Source of the DNA: Streptomyces morookaense
GTDB taxonomy: Bacteria; Actinomycetota; Actinomycetes; Streptomycetales; Streptomycetaceae
NCBI RefSeq assembly: GCF_013030945.1
Contig: NZ_JABBXF010000039.1
Coordinates: forward strand, 1 to 64,000
Direction of reading: 5' to 3'
DNA length: 64,000 nucleotides
The position numbers and the translations under genes were made by a program. Under the pieces are notes generated by a model. The model was not told where the DNA came from, did not search any database, and saw nothing but the letters and a program-made list of their open reading frames with translations. Below are positions 17,690-28,059 of this stretch, piece by piece (position 1 is the first letter of the stretch; each line of letters starts with the position of its first letter).

Positions 17690-18551
17690 CGTGCTGCCGA
17701 TACGGCCGGGGCGCCCGAACCCGCTGTGGCGCCTCTCCCTCTTCCGCAACGAGACCGTCACCGTGTTCCGCCGCTGGCGCACCCTGGCGCTGCTGGGCGT
17801 GCTGGCGGCCGTGCCGGTGCTGGTGGGCATCGCGGTGAAGCTGGAGACCGGGCGCGGCGGGGGCGACGGCGGCGGGGGAGGCCCCGCCTTCATCAACCAG
17901 GTCACCAACAACGGCCTGTTCCTTGTCTTCACGTCCCTGGCGGTGACGCTGCCCTTCTTCCTCCCCATGGCGGTGGGCGTCGTGGCGGGCGACTCCGTCG
18001 CCGGCGAGGCATCCGCCGGCACGCTGCGCTACCTGCTCGTGGCCCCCGCCGGCCGGACCCGGCTGCTGCTCGCCAAGTACGCGTCCACGCTGGTCTTCTG
18101 CCTGGCGGCGACGCTGGTCGTGGCGGTGTCCGCGCTGACGGTCGGGGCCCTGCTCTTCCCGCTGGGCGACGTGACCCTGATCAGCGGGACGACGGTGTCC
18201 TTCGGCGACGGCCTGCTGCGGGCCCTGGCCATCGCGGGCCTCGTGGCGGCATCGCTGACCGGCCTGGCGGCACTGGGCCTGTTCGTCTCGACGCTCACCG
18301 ACAGCGGCATCGCGGCGATGGCGACGACGGTCGGCCTGCTGATCACGGTGCAGATCCTGGACCAGTTCCCGCAACTGCACGCGGTGCAGCCCTACCTCTT
18401 CCCGCACTACTGGCAGAGCTTCGCGGACCTGCTGCGGGACCCGGTCTGGGGCGAACAACTGCTCCGCAACCTGGGGCTGCAGGCGCTGTACGTGGCGGTG
18501 TTCGGCTCGGCGGCGTGGGCGAGGTTCACGACGCGGGACGTGACGGCGTGA
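17676..18551 (+). CDS. ABC transporter permease
   Basis: 291 residues, ATG 17676, preceded by GGGGAGGG inside the ATPase gene. Six hydrophobic segments of the ABC-2 type (NatB/DrrB-like) are visible, with a large outside loop containing a glycine stretch (GGGDGGGGGP) after the first. It forms the membrane half of the exporter encoded with the preceding ATPase. A GC-only palindrome follows. Confidence 0.88.
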   Translation: MSQADVLPIRPGRPNPLWRLSLFRNETVTVFRRWRTLALLGVLAAVPVLVGIAVKLETGRGGGDGGGGGPAFINQVTNNGLFLVFTSLAVTLPFFLPMAVGVVAGDSVAGEASAGTLRYLLVAPAGRTRLLLAKYASTLVFCLAATLVVAVSALTVGALLFPLGDVTLISGTTVSFGDGLLRALAIAGLVAASLTGLAALGLFVSTLTDSGIAAMATTVGLLITVQILDQFPQLHAVQPYLFPHYWQSFADLLRDPVWGEQLLRNLGLQALYVAVFGSAAWARFTTRDVTA

Positions 18552-18555
18552 GGGA

Positions 18556-18577
18556 GCCGGGGCCCCGGGGCCCCGGC
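18556..18577. terminator. GC palindrome between convergent genes
   Basis: GCCGGGGCC (18556-18564) and GGCCCCGGC (18569-18577) pair around a short CCGG centre, in the 34 bases between the permease stop and the end of the aminopeptidase gene. It can act for both strands. Confidence 0.6.
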
Positions 18578-18585
18578 GGCCCCCG

Positions 18586-19527
18586 TTACGAGTTGCTGCT
18601 CAGCTTCCACACCGCGGAGGCAATGGCCGCCGTATTGGTGCCGAGCGCGGTGTCGTCCAGGTTCTTGGACGTATCGCACGCCTGGTGATAGCAGGCGTCG
18701 AATGCCTGCCCGGCCGTCCCGCCCCACTGCGCCGCCTGCGCATCCGTCTTGATGTAGTCGGCCCCGCTGAACAGCCCGCCCACGGGGATCCCGGCGTCCT
18801 GGAAGGGCGCGTGGTCCGACCGGCCGTCTCCCTCGTGGTCGACCTCGGTCGCGATGTTCTTCGCCGCGAACCAGTTCTCGAAGAGTCCCTGCAGCCGGGA
18901 GTCGTACCCGTAGACGAAGTAGCCGGGGTTCGGCGAGCCGATCATGTCGAAGTTCAGATACTCGTCGATCTTCGAACGGTCGGCGCCGGACAGCTTGTCG
19001 ACGTAGTTCGTGGAGCCGACCATCCCGAGCTCCTCCGCCCCCCACCACCCGAACCTCAGGTGCTTGTCCGGCTTGTAGCCGGAGCGGGCGACGGCGAGGG
19101 CGACTTCCAGGACGCCGGCCGAGCCGGAGCCGTTGTCGTTGATGCCGGGGCCGCGGGTGACGGAGTCGAGGTGCGAGCCGGCGAAGACGACGTGGTTCGG
19201 GTCGCCGCCCGGCCAGTCGGCGACGAGGTTGTAGCCGGTGGACCCGTTGGACGTGAACCGCTGGACGGTCGTGGTGTATCCGGCCGCGTCCAGCTTGCTC
19301 TTGATGTAGTCGAGCGAGGCCTTGTAGCCGCTGCGCCCGTGGGCGCGGTTGCCGCCGTTGGCGTCGGCTATGGACTGGAGCCGGTCGAGGTGCGCCTTGA
19401 TGTCGGCGACGGGTATGTCGGGCGCGTCGGCGGCCGTTGCGGGGCGCGCCGCGGATGCCGGTATGGAGGACGAGCCGATGAGGGCGGCGGCGAGCAACGC
19501 CGCAGCAAGGTGGGTTCTGGGACGCAT
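18586..19527 (-). CDS. Secreted M28-family zinc aminopeptidase
   Basis: 313 residues from ATG 19527 (MRPRTHLAAAL), with GGGAG upstream. A Sec signal peptide ends near SIPASA-ARP. The mature sequence carries the co-catalytic dizinc motifs of the Streptomyces griseus aminopeptidase family: VFAGSHLDSV (His, and Asp at the turn), GINDNGSGSAG (bridging Asp), WWGAEELGMVGS (catalytic Glu-Glu), NFDMIGSPN (Asp) and DGRSDHAPFQ (His). Extracellular release of N-terminal hydrophobic residues is the expected role. Two C-terminal cysteines (ACYHQACD) match the family disulfide. Confidence 0.93.
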   Translation of the reverse strand: MRPRTHLAAALLAAALIGSSSIPASAARPATAADAPDIPVADIKAHLDRLQSIADANGGNRAHGRSGYKASLDYIKSKLDAAGYTTTVQRFTSNGSTGYNLVADWPGGDPNHVVFAGSHLDSVTRGPGINDNGSGSAGVLEVALAVARSGYKPDKHLRFGWWGAEELGMVGSTNYVDKLSGADRSKIDEYLNFDMIGSPNPGYFVYGYDSRLQGLFENWFAAKNIATEVDHEGDGRSDHAPFQDAGIPVGGLFSGADYIKTDAQAAQWGGTAGQAFDACYHQACDTSKNLDDTALGTNTAAIASAVWKLSSNS

Positions 19528-19590
19528 GTGGGGGGCTCCCAACTCAGTGCTTGACGTGAGCATGATGCTGGGTGGCCCCCCGGACGTGCG

Positions 19591-20583
19591 TCAAGAGCGG
19601 ATTTCGGACACCGGATTCCGCTTATCGGAGGGCGGGTTGGCCGCGGTCGAGGCCTTCTCCTGCGCGCCCCGCAACTCGACGCGCGCCTTCCGCGCCGTCC
19701 GCAGCGCATCCCCGACCAGCAGCGCCAGCGCCAGCCACACCAGGGCGAAGCCCGCCCAGCGCTCGGCCGGCATCGCCTCGTGGAAGACGGCCAGTCCCAG
19801 GGCGAACTGGAAGACCGGCGCGAGGTACTGCACCATCCCGATCACGGTGAGCGGCAGCCGCACGGCGGCCACGCCGAAGCAGATGAGCGGCAGCGCGGTG
19901 AGCGCGCCCGAACTCATCATCAGCAGCGCGTGCCCGGTGCCGTGGCCGGTGAAGGTGCTGTGCCCCTGTGCCCCGAGGAAGACGAGGAAGCCGAGCGCGG
20001 GCAGGAACTGCACGGCCGTCTCGGCGGCGAGCGACTCCAGCCCGCCGAGCCCCACCCGCTTCTTCACCAGGCTGTACGAGCTGAACGTGGCGGCGAGTGC
20101 GAGGGAGATCCACGGCGGCTTCCCGTAGGCCACGGTCATCACGACCACCGCCGCCGCGCCCACCCCGACGGCCACCCACTGCGCGGTCCGCAGCCGCTCG
20201 CGCAGGATGAGCACGCCGAAGGCGATGCTCACGAGCGGGTTGATGAAGTACCCCATGGACGTCTCGACGACGTGCCCGGAGTTCACGCCCCAGATGTAGA
20301 CGGCCCAGTTCACGGAGATGAAGACGGCACCGAGCGCGATCATCCCGATCCGTTTGGGCTGCCGCAGGAGCGGCCGTATCCACCCCCAGTGCCGCGTCAC
20401 GGCCAGCACGACGACGACGGCCACGAGCGACCACACCATGCGCTGCGCGAGGATCTCGGCCGCGCCGGCGGGCTTGAGCAGCGGCCAGTACAGCGGGAAG
20501 AGACCCCAGATCGTGTACGCGGCGATGCTGCAGATCAACCCCGTACGGGTCTCACTCCGTGCGGACGGCAGGTTCGACGTCAA
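19591..20583 (-). CDS. rarD: RarD-type EamA/DMT family transporter
   Basis: 330 residues starting with TTG 20583, supported by GGGAGGGACC immediately upstream. Ten hydrophobic segments; RarD signatures YTIWGLFPLYWPLL near residue 25, QRMVWS, FISVNWAVYIWGVNSGH, ETSMGYFINPLVSIAFGV and MVQYLAPVFQFALGLAVFHE. RarD was named from chloramphenicol sensitivity in Pseudomonas; the transported compound is not established. Gap of 63 bases to the aminopeptidase gene on the same strand. Confidence 0.9.
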   Translation of the reverse strand: MTSNLPSARSETRTGLICSIAAYTIWGLFPLYWPLLKPAGAAEILAQRMVWSLVAVVVVLAVTRHWGWIRPLLRQPKRIGMIALGAVFISVNWAVYIWGVNSGHVVETSMGYFINPLVSIAFGVLILRERLRTAQWVAVGVGAAAVVVMTVAYGKPPWISLALAATFSSYSLVKKRVGLGGLESLAAETAVQFLPALGFLVFLGAQGHSTFTGHGTGHALLMMSSGALTALPLICFGVAAVRLPLTVIGMVQYLAPVFQFALGLAVFHEAMPAERWAGFALVWLALALLVGDALRTARKARVELRGAQEKASTAANPPSDKRNPVSEIRS

Positions 20584-20767
20584 GGTCCCTCCCTGGGTGG
20601 TGGCGGATGAATACGACCCAGCGAAGTTAGCGCCGCGGGCGGGTGGATGTCATTCGCGTCTCGCGTGACGGTCATGACATTGCCGGCTCTGATAGAACAA
20701 ACAACCGCACGTTCCCGAGGGAGCGCGCGGGCAATTCCATGTATTGAGTTCAACTCGGGGGATATTC

Positions 20768-21817
20768 GTGGCAACTCCGCCGCAACCTCAGCAGCAGCCT
20801 GCCTCCTTCGGCCCTCCGCAGGGCTTCCCGCCCCAGCCGGCGCCGCCCGGCGGCGCGGCCTGGGGACAGCCGGGATTCGCCGCCCAGCCGCCGCACTCGG
20901 GCTGCCGGCTGTGCGGCGCCGTACCGACAGTCGAGGCAACGGTCCGGGGACACCAGGGCATTCTCGTCATGATGAGGTTCCTGAAGCTCGACGGCCCCTT
21001 CTGCCGGACGTGCGGTACGGCCGTGCTGCGCGACATGACGGCGAAGACGATGTGGCAGGGCTGGTGGAGCCCGATCTCGCTCGTCATCATCACGCCCTTC
21101 ACGCTCATCTGGAACGCGGTCGTCAACGCCAAGCTGAAGAAGCTCGCGCCTCCGGTCCCCGGCCAGCCGGGTCAGCAGCTGGACCCGGGCAAGCCGCTGC
21201 TGCAACGGCCCGCCATCTATTTGGCGTTGATACCGATCATCTGGTTCACCCTCCTCATCATCCAGATCGTCACGGACGGCGGATTGTCCAGCAGCTCGGG
21301 CAGCTCGGGGGGTGACACCGGTTTCCACGCCTCGGACAACAACAAGCCGCAGAAGACGCTCAAGCTCGGCCAGCCCAGCGCCCAGGCCCAGGAGGTCCAA
21401 CGCAACGGCAAGACCGGCAAGTTCACCATCACGCCGCAGCGCGTGGTCATGGGCAAGCCGTCCGACCTCGCCGAGCTCGACGACAAGAACAAGGACAAGT
21501 ACCAGGGCAAGACCCTGGCCTGGGTCTACGTGAACGCCAAACTGGTCGGCGGCGACGCCCCCATCGAGGGCCCCATGATCGGCAGCGACGTCGGAGTCCT
21601 GTCGGAGGGCGACGAGCCGGGCACCGGCCTGATCCTCATAGGCGACCTGAGCAGCAGGCCGGCCGACTGCAAGGAGGAGGACACGACGGCCACATGGCAG
21701 AAGGGGGACGAACACAGCTTCTGCCGGCCGTTCATCGTCCCGGACGGCAAGAAGCTCACGACCGTCACCTACTCCCGCGGCTTCAGCGCGGCGCCGCTGA
21801 AGTGGACGGTCGACTAG
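20768..21817 (+). CDS. Zinc-ribbon membrane protein of unknown function
   Basis: 349 residues from GTG 20768 (GGGG at 20757-20761 as weak RBS; an upstream TTG at 20744 is less likely). Domain order: a proline/glutamine-rich N-terminus of ~45 residues, a pair of CxxC knuckles (CRLCG and CRTCG, about 40 residues apart) forming a probable zinc ribbon, two hydrophobic segments (PISLVIITPFTLIWNAVV and AIYLALIPIIWFTLLIIQIV), then a Ser/Gly linker and a soluble ~170-residue C-terminal domain. That domain has a CKEE/FCRPF cysteine pair and resembles lipoprotein-like beta domains facing outside. No known enzyme motif. Confidence 0.75.
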   Translation: MATPPQPQQQPASFGPPQGFPPQPAPPGGAAWGQPGFAAQPPHSGCRLCGAVPTVEATVRGHQGILVMMRFLKLDGPFCRTCGTAVLRDMTAKTMWQGWWSPISLVIITPFTLIWNAVVNAKLKKLAPPVPGQPGQQLDPGKPLLQRPAIYLALIPIIWFTLLIIQIVTDGGLSSSSGSSGGDTGFHASDNNKPQKTLKLGQPSAQAQEVQRNGKTGKFTITPQRVVMGKPSDLAELDDKNKDKYQGKTLAWVYVNAKLVGGDAPIEGPMIGSDVGVLSEGDEPGTGLILIGDLSSRPADCKEEDTTATWQKGDEHSFCRPFIVPDGKKLTTVTYSRGFSAAPLKWTVD

Positions 21818-21835
21818 GACTTACGCCCGCCGCAT

Positions 21836-21899
21836 CCCTTCCGACAGCGCAAATCACGAATTTCACCGTGAGGAACGAGGATTTGCGCTGCCGGAAGGG
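21836..21899. terminator. Long bidirectional hairpin between convergent genes
   Basis: Arms 21836-21855 and 21880-21899 are complementary at 19 of 20 positions (one A-C mismatch), with a 24-base loop. It fills the 92 bases between the zinc-ribbon gene and the end of the permease gene on the other strand. Confidence 0.75.
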
Positions 21900-21909
21900 C
21901 TTGCCCCCC

Positions 21910-23925
21910 TCACACATCCGCCTCCGGTTCCACCTTCCGCCCCGTCCGGAACCGTTCCATCGCCCGTGTCACGTCGAACGGCAGGATCGTCACCGCCACA
22001 TTGGGCAGCTGCTCCAGGACGCGGGCGATCTCGTTGCCCGTGTCGCGGTGCAACAGCCGTCCCATGGGCGTCGAATGGGTGCGCCGTGGGATCAGGAGGG
22101 TGAGGGCCGTCGTGCCGTCCTCCGTCGTGCGGGCCGCGAGTTCCGCCACGGCGCGGCGGAGGCGGCGGTCCGGGCAGTTGACGACTCCCAATGGGACCGT
22201 GGTGCCCGGGGTTTCGTCCCAGCGGGCGATCAGGCGCCGCGCCCTCGCCTCGTCGATCATGAAGTGGACGGCCCGGACCTCGTCCGGGCGCAGTTCGTGG
22301 GCGTAGCGCAGGGCCTTGACCGTCGCCAGGTCGAGGCCGTCGACGAGGACGTACACCACGTGCCGGCGCCACCGCGGCCCGTCCGCCGTGAACGTCGGGA
22401 CGTTCTCCAGCGCCTCGGCCTCCTCGCGGTACTGGCGGTTGATGCGGATCAACGCCCAGACGCCGAGCGGGAAGACGACGACGACCAGCCACGCGCCCTC
22501 CGTGAACTTGGTGATCGCGAAGATCACGACGACGAGCGCGGAGGTCACGGCCGCGGCCAGGTTCACCGCGATCTTGATGCGGCGGTACGGCTCGTCGAGC
22601 CGCCAGTGGTGGGCGGTCATGCCGGCGGCCGCCATGGTGAAGCCGGTGAAGACGCCGATGGCGTAGAGCGCCACGAGCTTGTCGACGCTGCTGCCCGTGA
22701 CGAAGAGCAGGGCGAGGGAGACGACCGTGAGGCAGATGATGCCGTTGGAGAAGGCGAGGCGGTGACCGCGCCGCGTCAGCTGGCGGGGCAGGAAGCGGTC
22801 CTCGGCGACGAAGCTGGCGAGGAACGGGAAGCCCGTGAAAGGGGTGTTGGCGCCCGTGTAGAGGATCAGCGCCGTCGCCAGCTGGACGTACACCAGGCCC
22901 ACCGTGCCCGCCCAGCTGCTGCCGAAGATGAGGTGGGCCTCCTGTGCGATGACGGTCGGGTTGCCGTCGACATAGGGGATCGCGTGCGTGAAGTGGGCGA
23001 GGGTGGAGACGCCGAGCACCATGATGCCGAGGATGATGCTCATCGCGGTGAGCGTGCGGCGGGCGTTGATGCCCTGCGGGCTGCGGAAGGCGGAGACGCC
23101 GTTGGAGATGGCCTCCAGACCGGTGAGCGAGGAGCCGCCGTTGGCGAACGAGCGGAGCACCATGAACAGCGAGGTGCCGTACAGCCAGCCGCTGCCGGAG
23201 GTGCCGAGCGGGATGGCGCCGTGCGCGTGCACGTCGGCGTGCGGCAGCCCGGTGGTCAGGGCGCGGACCAGGCCGACGGCCAGTATCAGGGCGACGGCCA
23301 CCATGAAGAGGTAGGCCGGGGCGGCGAAGGCCCGGCCCGCTTCGCGGATGCCGCGCAGATTGCCGTACATCAGCACCACCACCACGCCCGCGGTGATGGG
23401 GAGCTTGAGGTGGTCCATGCCGGTGTAGCCGTTGCCCACGAGGTGGGCGAGGGAGATCAGCGCATCGGTGCCGGCGGCGGTCTGGACGGCGACGGTGACG
23501 ATGTAGTCGACGAGCAGGGCGACGGCCGCGATCTGGGCGATGCGCGGCCCGAAGTTCTCGCGGGCGACGACGTACGAGCCGCCGGCGCGGGTGTAGACGG
23601 AGACGACGTCCCGGTAGGAGAGCGTCAGGAGCAGCAGGACCAGCAGGATCGCGCCGGTCACCGGCATCAGCAGTGTGAACGCCGCGACGCCGACGACGGG
23701 GACGAGGATGCGCAGCATCTCCTCGCTGCCGTACGCGGTGGAGGAGATGCAGTCGGAGGCGAGGACGCCGAGGGCCAGCGGGTTGGAGAGTTTCTCCGCG
23801 GCGAGCTGCTCGGTGACGAGCGGGGGGCCGAGGAGACGGCGTTTGACGCGGTAGGCGAACCGGTCGCGGATGACGACGGGCGCGCCGTCCCCGTCCAGGG
23901 GCGCTTTTGAGTCGGCCATGGCCAT
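21910..23925 (-). CDS. APC-superfamily amino acid permease with C-terminal cytoplasmic domain
   Basis: 671 residues from ATG 23925 (ATG 23919 is an alternative). Twelve hydrophobic segments start at about residue 65 after the ALGVLASDCISSTAYGSEEM motif, which is shared by this branch of APC permeases; GYTGMDHLKLPITAGVV and TPFTGFPFLASFVAEDRFLP follow. The last ~170 residues form a soluble domain (VVYVLVDGLDLATVKALRYA) that looks like a universal-stress-protein-type regulatory fold. Substrate unknown. Transcribed in the same direction as korAB, 90 bases downstream of korB. Confidence 0.85.
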   Translation of the reverse strand: MAMADSKAPLDGDGAPVVIRDRFAYRVKRRLLGPPLVTEQLAAEKLSNPLALGVLASDCISSTAYGSEEMLRILVPVVGVAAFTLLMPVTGAILLVLLLLTLSYRDVVSVYTRAGGSYVVARENFGPRIAQIAAVALLVDYIVTVAVQTAAGTDALISLAHLVGNGYTGMDHLKLPITAGVVVVLMYGNLRGIREAGRAFAAPAYLFMVAVALILAVGLVRALTTGLPHADVHAHGAIPLGTSGSGWLYGTSLFMVLRSFANGGSSLTGLEAISNGVSAFRSPQGINARRTLTAMSIILGIMVLGVSTLAHFTHAIPYVDGNPTVIAQEAHLIFGSSWAGTVGLVYVQLATALILYTGANTPFTGFPFLASFVAEDRFLPRQLTRRGHRLAFSNGIICLTVVSLALLFVTGSSVDKLVALYAIGVFTGFTMAAAGMTAHHWRLDEPYRRIKIAVNLAAAVTSALVVVIFAITKFTEGAWLVVVVFPLGVWALIRINRQYREEAEALENVPTFTADGPRWRRHVVYVLVDGLDLATVKALRYAHELRPDEVRAVHFMIDEARARRLIARWDETPGTTVPLGVVNCPDRRLRRAVAELAARTTEDGTTALTLLIPRRTHSTPMGRLLHRDTGNEIARVLEQLPNVAVTILPFDVTRAMERFRTGRKVEPEADV

Positions 23926-24015
23926 ATCAGAACGGTTCCCGGGCCGAAACACCGTCAGACGCCCCGGCCGGGCACCCGATTCGGGTCCCCGGCAGGGGCA
24001 CGGCAGCGGTGCGGA

Positions 24016-25075
<1,060 letters not shown>

Positions 25076-25083
<8 letters not shown>

Positions 25084-27016
25084 TGATGGCCTCCTTGAGC
25101 ACATCGGCGAGCTGCTCGGCCTTGAACGGCATTCCGCTCACCTGGGTGTAGGAGCGGATGTCCTTCAGGTACTTCGCCCGCAGCAGGGTGGCGAGCTGGC
25201 CGAGGTTCATCTCCGGCACGACCACCTTCTCGTAACGCCCGAGAACTTCCCCGAGGTTCCCCGGGAAGGGGTTGAGGTGGCGCAGGTGGGCCTGGGCGAC
25301 GGTGCCGCCCGCGGCGCGCACCCGGCGCACGGCCGCCGTGATCGGCCCGTACGTCGAGCCCCAGCCCAGTACGAGCAGCTTCGCGTCGCCCGTGGGGTCG
25401 TCCACGGCGAGATCGGGTACGGCGATGCCGTCGATCTTGGCCTGCCGGGTGCGGACCATGAAGTCGTGGTTGGCCGGGTCGTAGGAGATGTTGCCCGTGC
25501 CGTCCTGCTTCTCGATGCCGCCGATGCGGTGCTCCAGGCCCGGGGTGCCGGGCACGGCCCAGGGGCGGGCCAGCGTCTGCGGGTCGCGTTTGTACGGCCA
25601 GAAGACCTCGGTGCCGTCGGCGAGCTCGTGGTTGGGGGAGGCGGCGAACTGCACGCGCAGATCGGGGAGTTCGTCCATCTCCGGGATCCGCCACGGCTCG
25701 GAGCCGTTGGCCAGGTAGCCGTCGGAGAGCAGGAAGACCGGGGTGCGGTACGTGAGCGCGATACGGGCCGCATCCAGGGCCGCGTCGAAGCAGTCGGCCG
25801 GGGTGCGCGGCGCGACGACGGGCACCGGCGCCTCGCCGTTGCGCCCGTACATCGCCTGCAGCAGGTCGGCCTGTTCGGTCTTGGTCGGCAGGCCGGTCGA
25901 GGGCCCGCCGCGCTGGATGTCGACGATCAGCAGCGGCAGTTCGAGCGAGACCGCCAGGCCGATGGTCTCCGACTTCAGGGCGACACCGGGACCGGAGGTG
26001 GTGGTCACCGCCAGCGAACCGCCGAACGCGGCGCCCAGGGCGGCGCCGATACCGGCGATCTCGTCCTCGGCCTGGAAGGTGCGCACGCCGAAGTTCTTGT
26101 GCTTCGACAGCTCATGGAGGATGTCGGAGGCCGGGGTGATCGGGTACGAGCCCAGGTAGAGCGGCAGATCCGCCTGCCGGCCCGCGGCGATCAGACCGTA
26201 CGCCAGCGCGAGGTTGCCGGAGATGTTGCGGTAGGTGCCCGCCGGGAACGCGGACGTCGCCGGGGCGACCTCGTAGGAGACCGCGAAGTCCTCCGTGGTC
26301 TCACCGAAGTTCCAGCCGGCCCGGAAGGCCGTCACATTCGCCTCGGCGATGTCCGGCTTCTTCGCGAACTTCTTCCGCAGGAACGCCTCGGTGCTGTCCG
26401 TCGGCCGGTGGTACATCCACGACAGCAGACCGAGCGCGAACATGTTCTTGCTGCGCTCCGCCTCCTTGCGGGAGAGGCCGAACTCCTTGAGCGCCTCGAT
26501 CGTGAGCGTCGTCAGCGGCACGGGGTGGACGTTGTAGCCGTCCAGGGTGCCGTCCTCCAGCGGGCTGGAGTCGTAACCCACCTTCGCCATCGCACGTTTG
26601 GCGAACTCGTCCGTGTTGACGATGATCTCGCCGCCGCGCGGCACATCCCCCAGGTTGGCCTTCAGCGCGGCCGGGTTCATCGCCACCAGCACATTGGGGG
26701 CGTCGCCCGGGGTGAGGATGTCGTGGTCGGCGAAGTGCAGCTGGAACGAGGACACGCCCGGCAGAGTGCCTGCAGGAGCACGGATCTCGGCCGGGAAGTT
26801 CGGCAGCGTCGACAGGTCATTGCCGAAAGAAGCCGTCTCCGACGTGAAACGGTCTCCCGTGAGCTGCATACCGTCACCCGAGTCGCCCGCGAACCGGATG
26901 ATCACCCGGTCCAGCCGGCGGATCTCCTTGACGAGCGGGGCCGCCCCGGGCGGGGAGTCCCCACGGGGCTCGGCGGAATCGGCCTGTCCGGCCGGGCTGC
27001 TGACCTGGCTGGTCAC
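25076..27016 (-). CDS. korA: 2-oxoacid:ferredoxin oxidoreductase, fused gamma-alpha subunit
   Basis: 646 residues from GTG 27016, with GGAGGT about 10 bases upstream. The N-terminal ~190 residues are the gamma domain (RVIIRFAGDSGDGMQLTG, then PAEIRAPAGT); the remainder is the alpha (pyrimidine-binding) domain with YPITPASDILHELSKHK, EDEIAGIGAALGAAFGGSLA and TTTSGPGVALKSETIGLAVS. This fused arrangement is the actinobacterial KorA type. Forms the catalytic heterodimer with KorB. The promoter should lie in the 302-base gap upstream, shared with nothing else on this strand. Confidence 0.94.
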
Positions 27017-27318
27017 TGCTTCGGACCTCCCTCATGGCGGCGCCGCGCCGGTGGTGGTGCCGAGCGGCGTTCCCATGGCCATCGTACGGGGGCAGGCCTT
27101 GGGTCCCTCGGGAGGAGTGCTTGATCGGTCGAGCGGTTTGGTGGGTATTTGTTCCTGTTTATCGCGATCTGGATGCTCGTCGTGAGCCGACGTCGGCACA
27201 CGGTTCTAGTAATCCATTGGTCCCGGTCCGCCGGTCCTACGTCCGCCGGGAGCGCCCCTCCGCTTGGTGCCGGACGGGGGGAACCGGCCTGGGGAACCCC
27301 CCGACGTATGACATTCCG
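27017..27318. other. Intergenic region upstream of korA
   Basis: 302 bases without a supported gene, between the korA start and the end of the response-regulator gene (same strand). It includes a relatively A/T-rich patch at about 27140-27180, the likeliest place for the korA promoter, but no hexamer pair was convincing. No hairpin as strong as the others in this window was seen. Confidence 0.6.
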
Positions 27319-28008
27319 TCAGGACTTCAGATAGGTCAGCACCGCGAGCACGCGCCGGTGATCCCCGTCACTCGGCGACAGGCCCAGCTTCAGGAAGATG
27401 TTGCTGACGTGCTTCTCCACCGCACCGTCGCTCACCACCAACTGCCGTGCGATGGCCGAGTTCGTGCGCCCCTCGGCCATCAGGCCCAGCACCTCGCGCT
27501 CCCGCGGGGTGAGTCCCGCCAGCACGTCCTGCTTGCGGCTGCGGCCCAGCAACTGGGCGACGACCTCGGGGTCCAGCGCCGTGCCGCCCTGCGCGACGCG
27601 CACCACCGCGTCCACGAACTCCCGGACCTCGGCGACCCGGTCCTTCAGCAGGTAGCCCACGCCCCGCGTGCTGCCTGCCAGCAGCTCGGTCGCGTACTGC
27701 TCCTCCACGTACTGGGAGAGCACCAGCACGCCCAGGTCCGGGTGCTCGCGACGCAGCCGGACGGCGGCGCGCACGCCTTCGTCCGTGTGCGTCGGGGGCA
27801 TGCGGACGTCGGCGACCACCACATCGGGCAGGGCGTTCTCGTCCGCGAACTCCTTGATGACCTTCAGCAGTGCCTCGGCGTCGCCCACGCCCGCGACGAC
27901 CTCGTGCCCCCGATCGGTCAGCAGCCGGGTCAGGCCCTCCCGGAGCAGCACCGAATCCTCGGCGATGACCACCCGCACCCTGTCCTCCACGCTCTCAGGC
28001 CTGTTCAC
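27319..28008 (-). CDS. NarL/LuxR-family response regulator
   Basis: 229 residues from GTG 28008; starts at 27990 or 27978 (GTG preceded by GGAGG) are also plausible and would trim 6-10 residues. Receiver domain: acidic pair in VVIAEDSVLLREGL, phospho-accepting Asp in VVVADVRMP (about residue 67), Lys in YLLKDRV. C-terminal LuxR-type helix-turn-helix: LTPREREVLGLMAEGRTNSAIARQL. It follows two sensor-kinase genes on the same strand and is presumably their shared output. A palindromic repeat sits in the 51-base gap between kinase and regulator. Confidence 0.92.
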   Translation of the reverse strand: MNRPESVEDRVRVVIAEDSVLLREGLTRLLTDRGHEVVAGVGDAEALLKVIKEFADENALPDVVVADVRMPPTHTDEGVRAAVRLRREHPDLGVLVLSQYVEEQYATELLAGSTRGVGYLLKDRVAEVREFVDAVVRVAQGGTALDPEVVAQLLGRSRKQDVLAGLTPREREVLGLMAEGRTNSAIARQLVVSDGAVEKHVSNIFLKLGLSPSDGDHRRVLAVLTYLKS

Positions 28009-28029
28009 GCTCCCAGCATCGCAGCAAGC

Positions 28030-28054
28030 GCGCCCCCGAAGGGGCGCGGGGAAC
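28030..28054. repeat. Partial copy of the dispersed palindromic repeat
   Basis: GCGCCCC/GGGGCGC hairpin with a CGAA tetraloop (28030-28047). Bases 28040-28054 are identical to 9319-9333 and to the complement of 49464-49478. It lies between a histidine-kinase gene and its response-regulator gene, so it may reduce read-through or stabilise the mRNA. Confidence 0.7.
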
Positions 28055-28059
28055 CAGAA

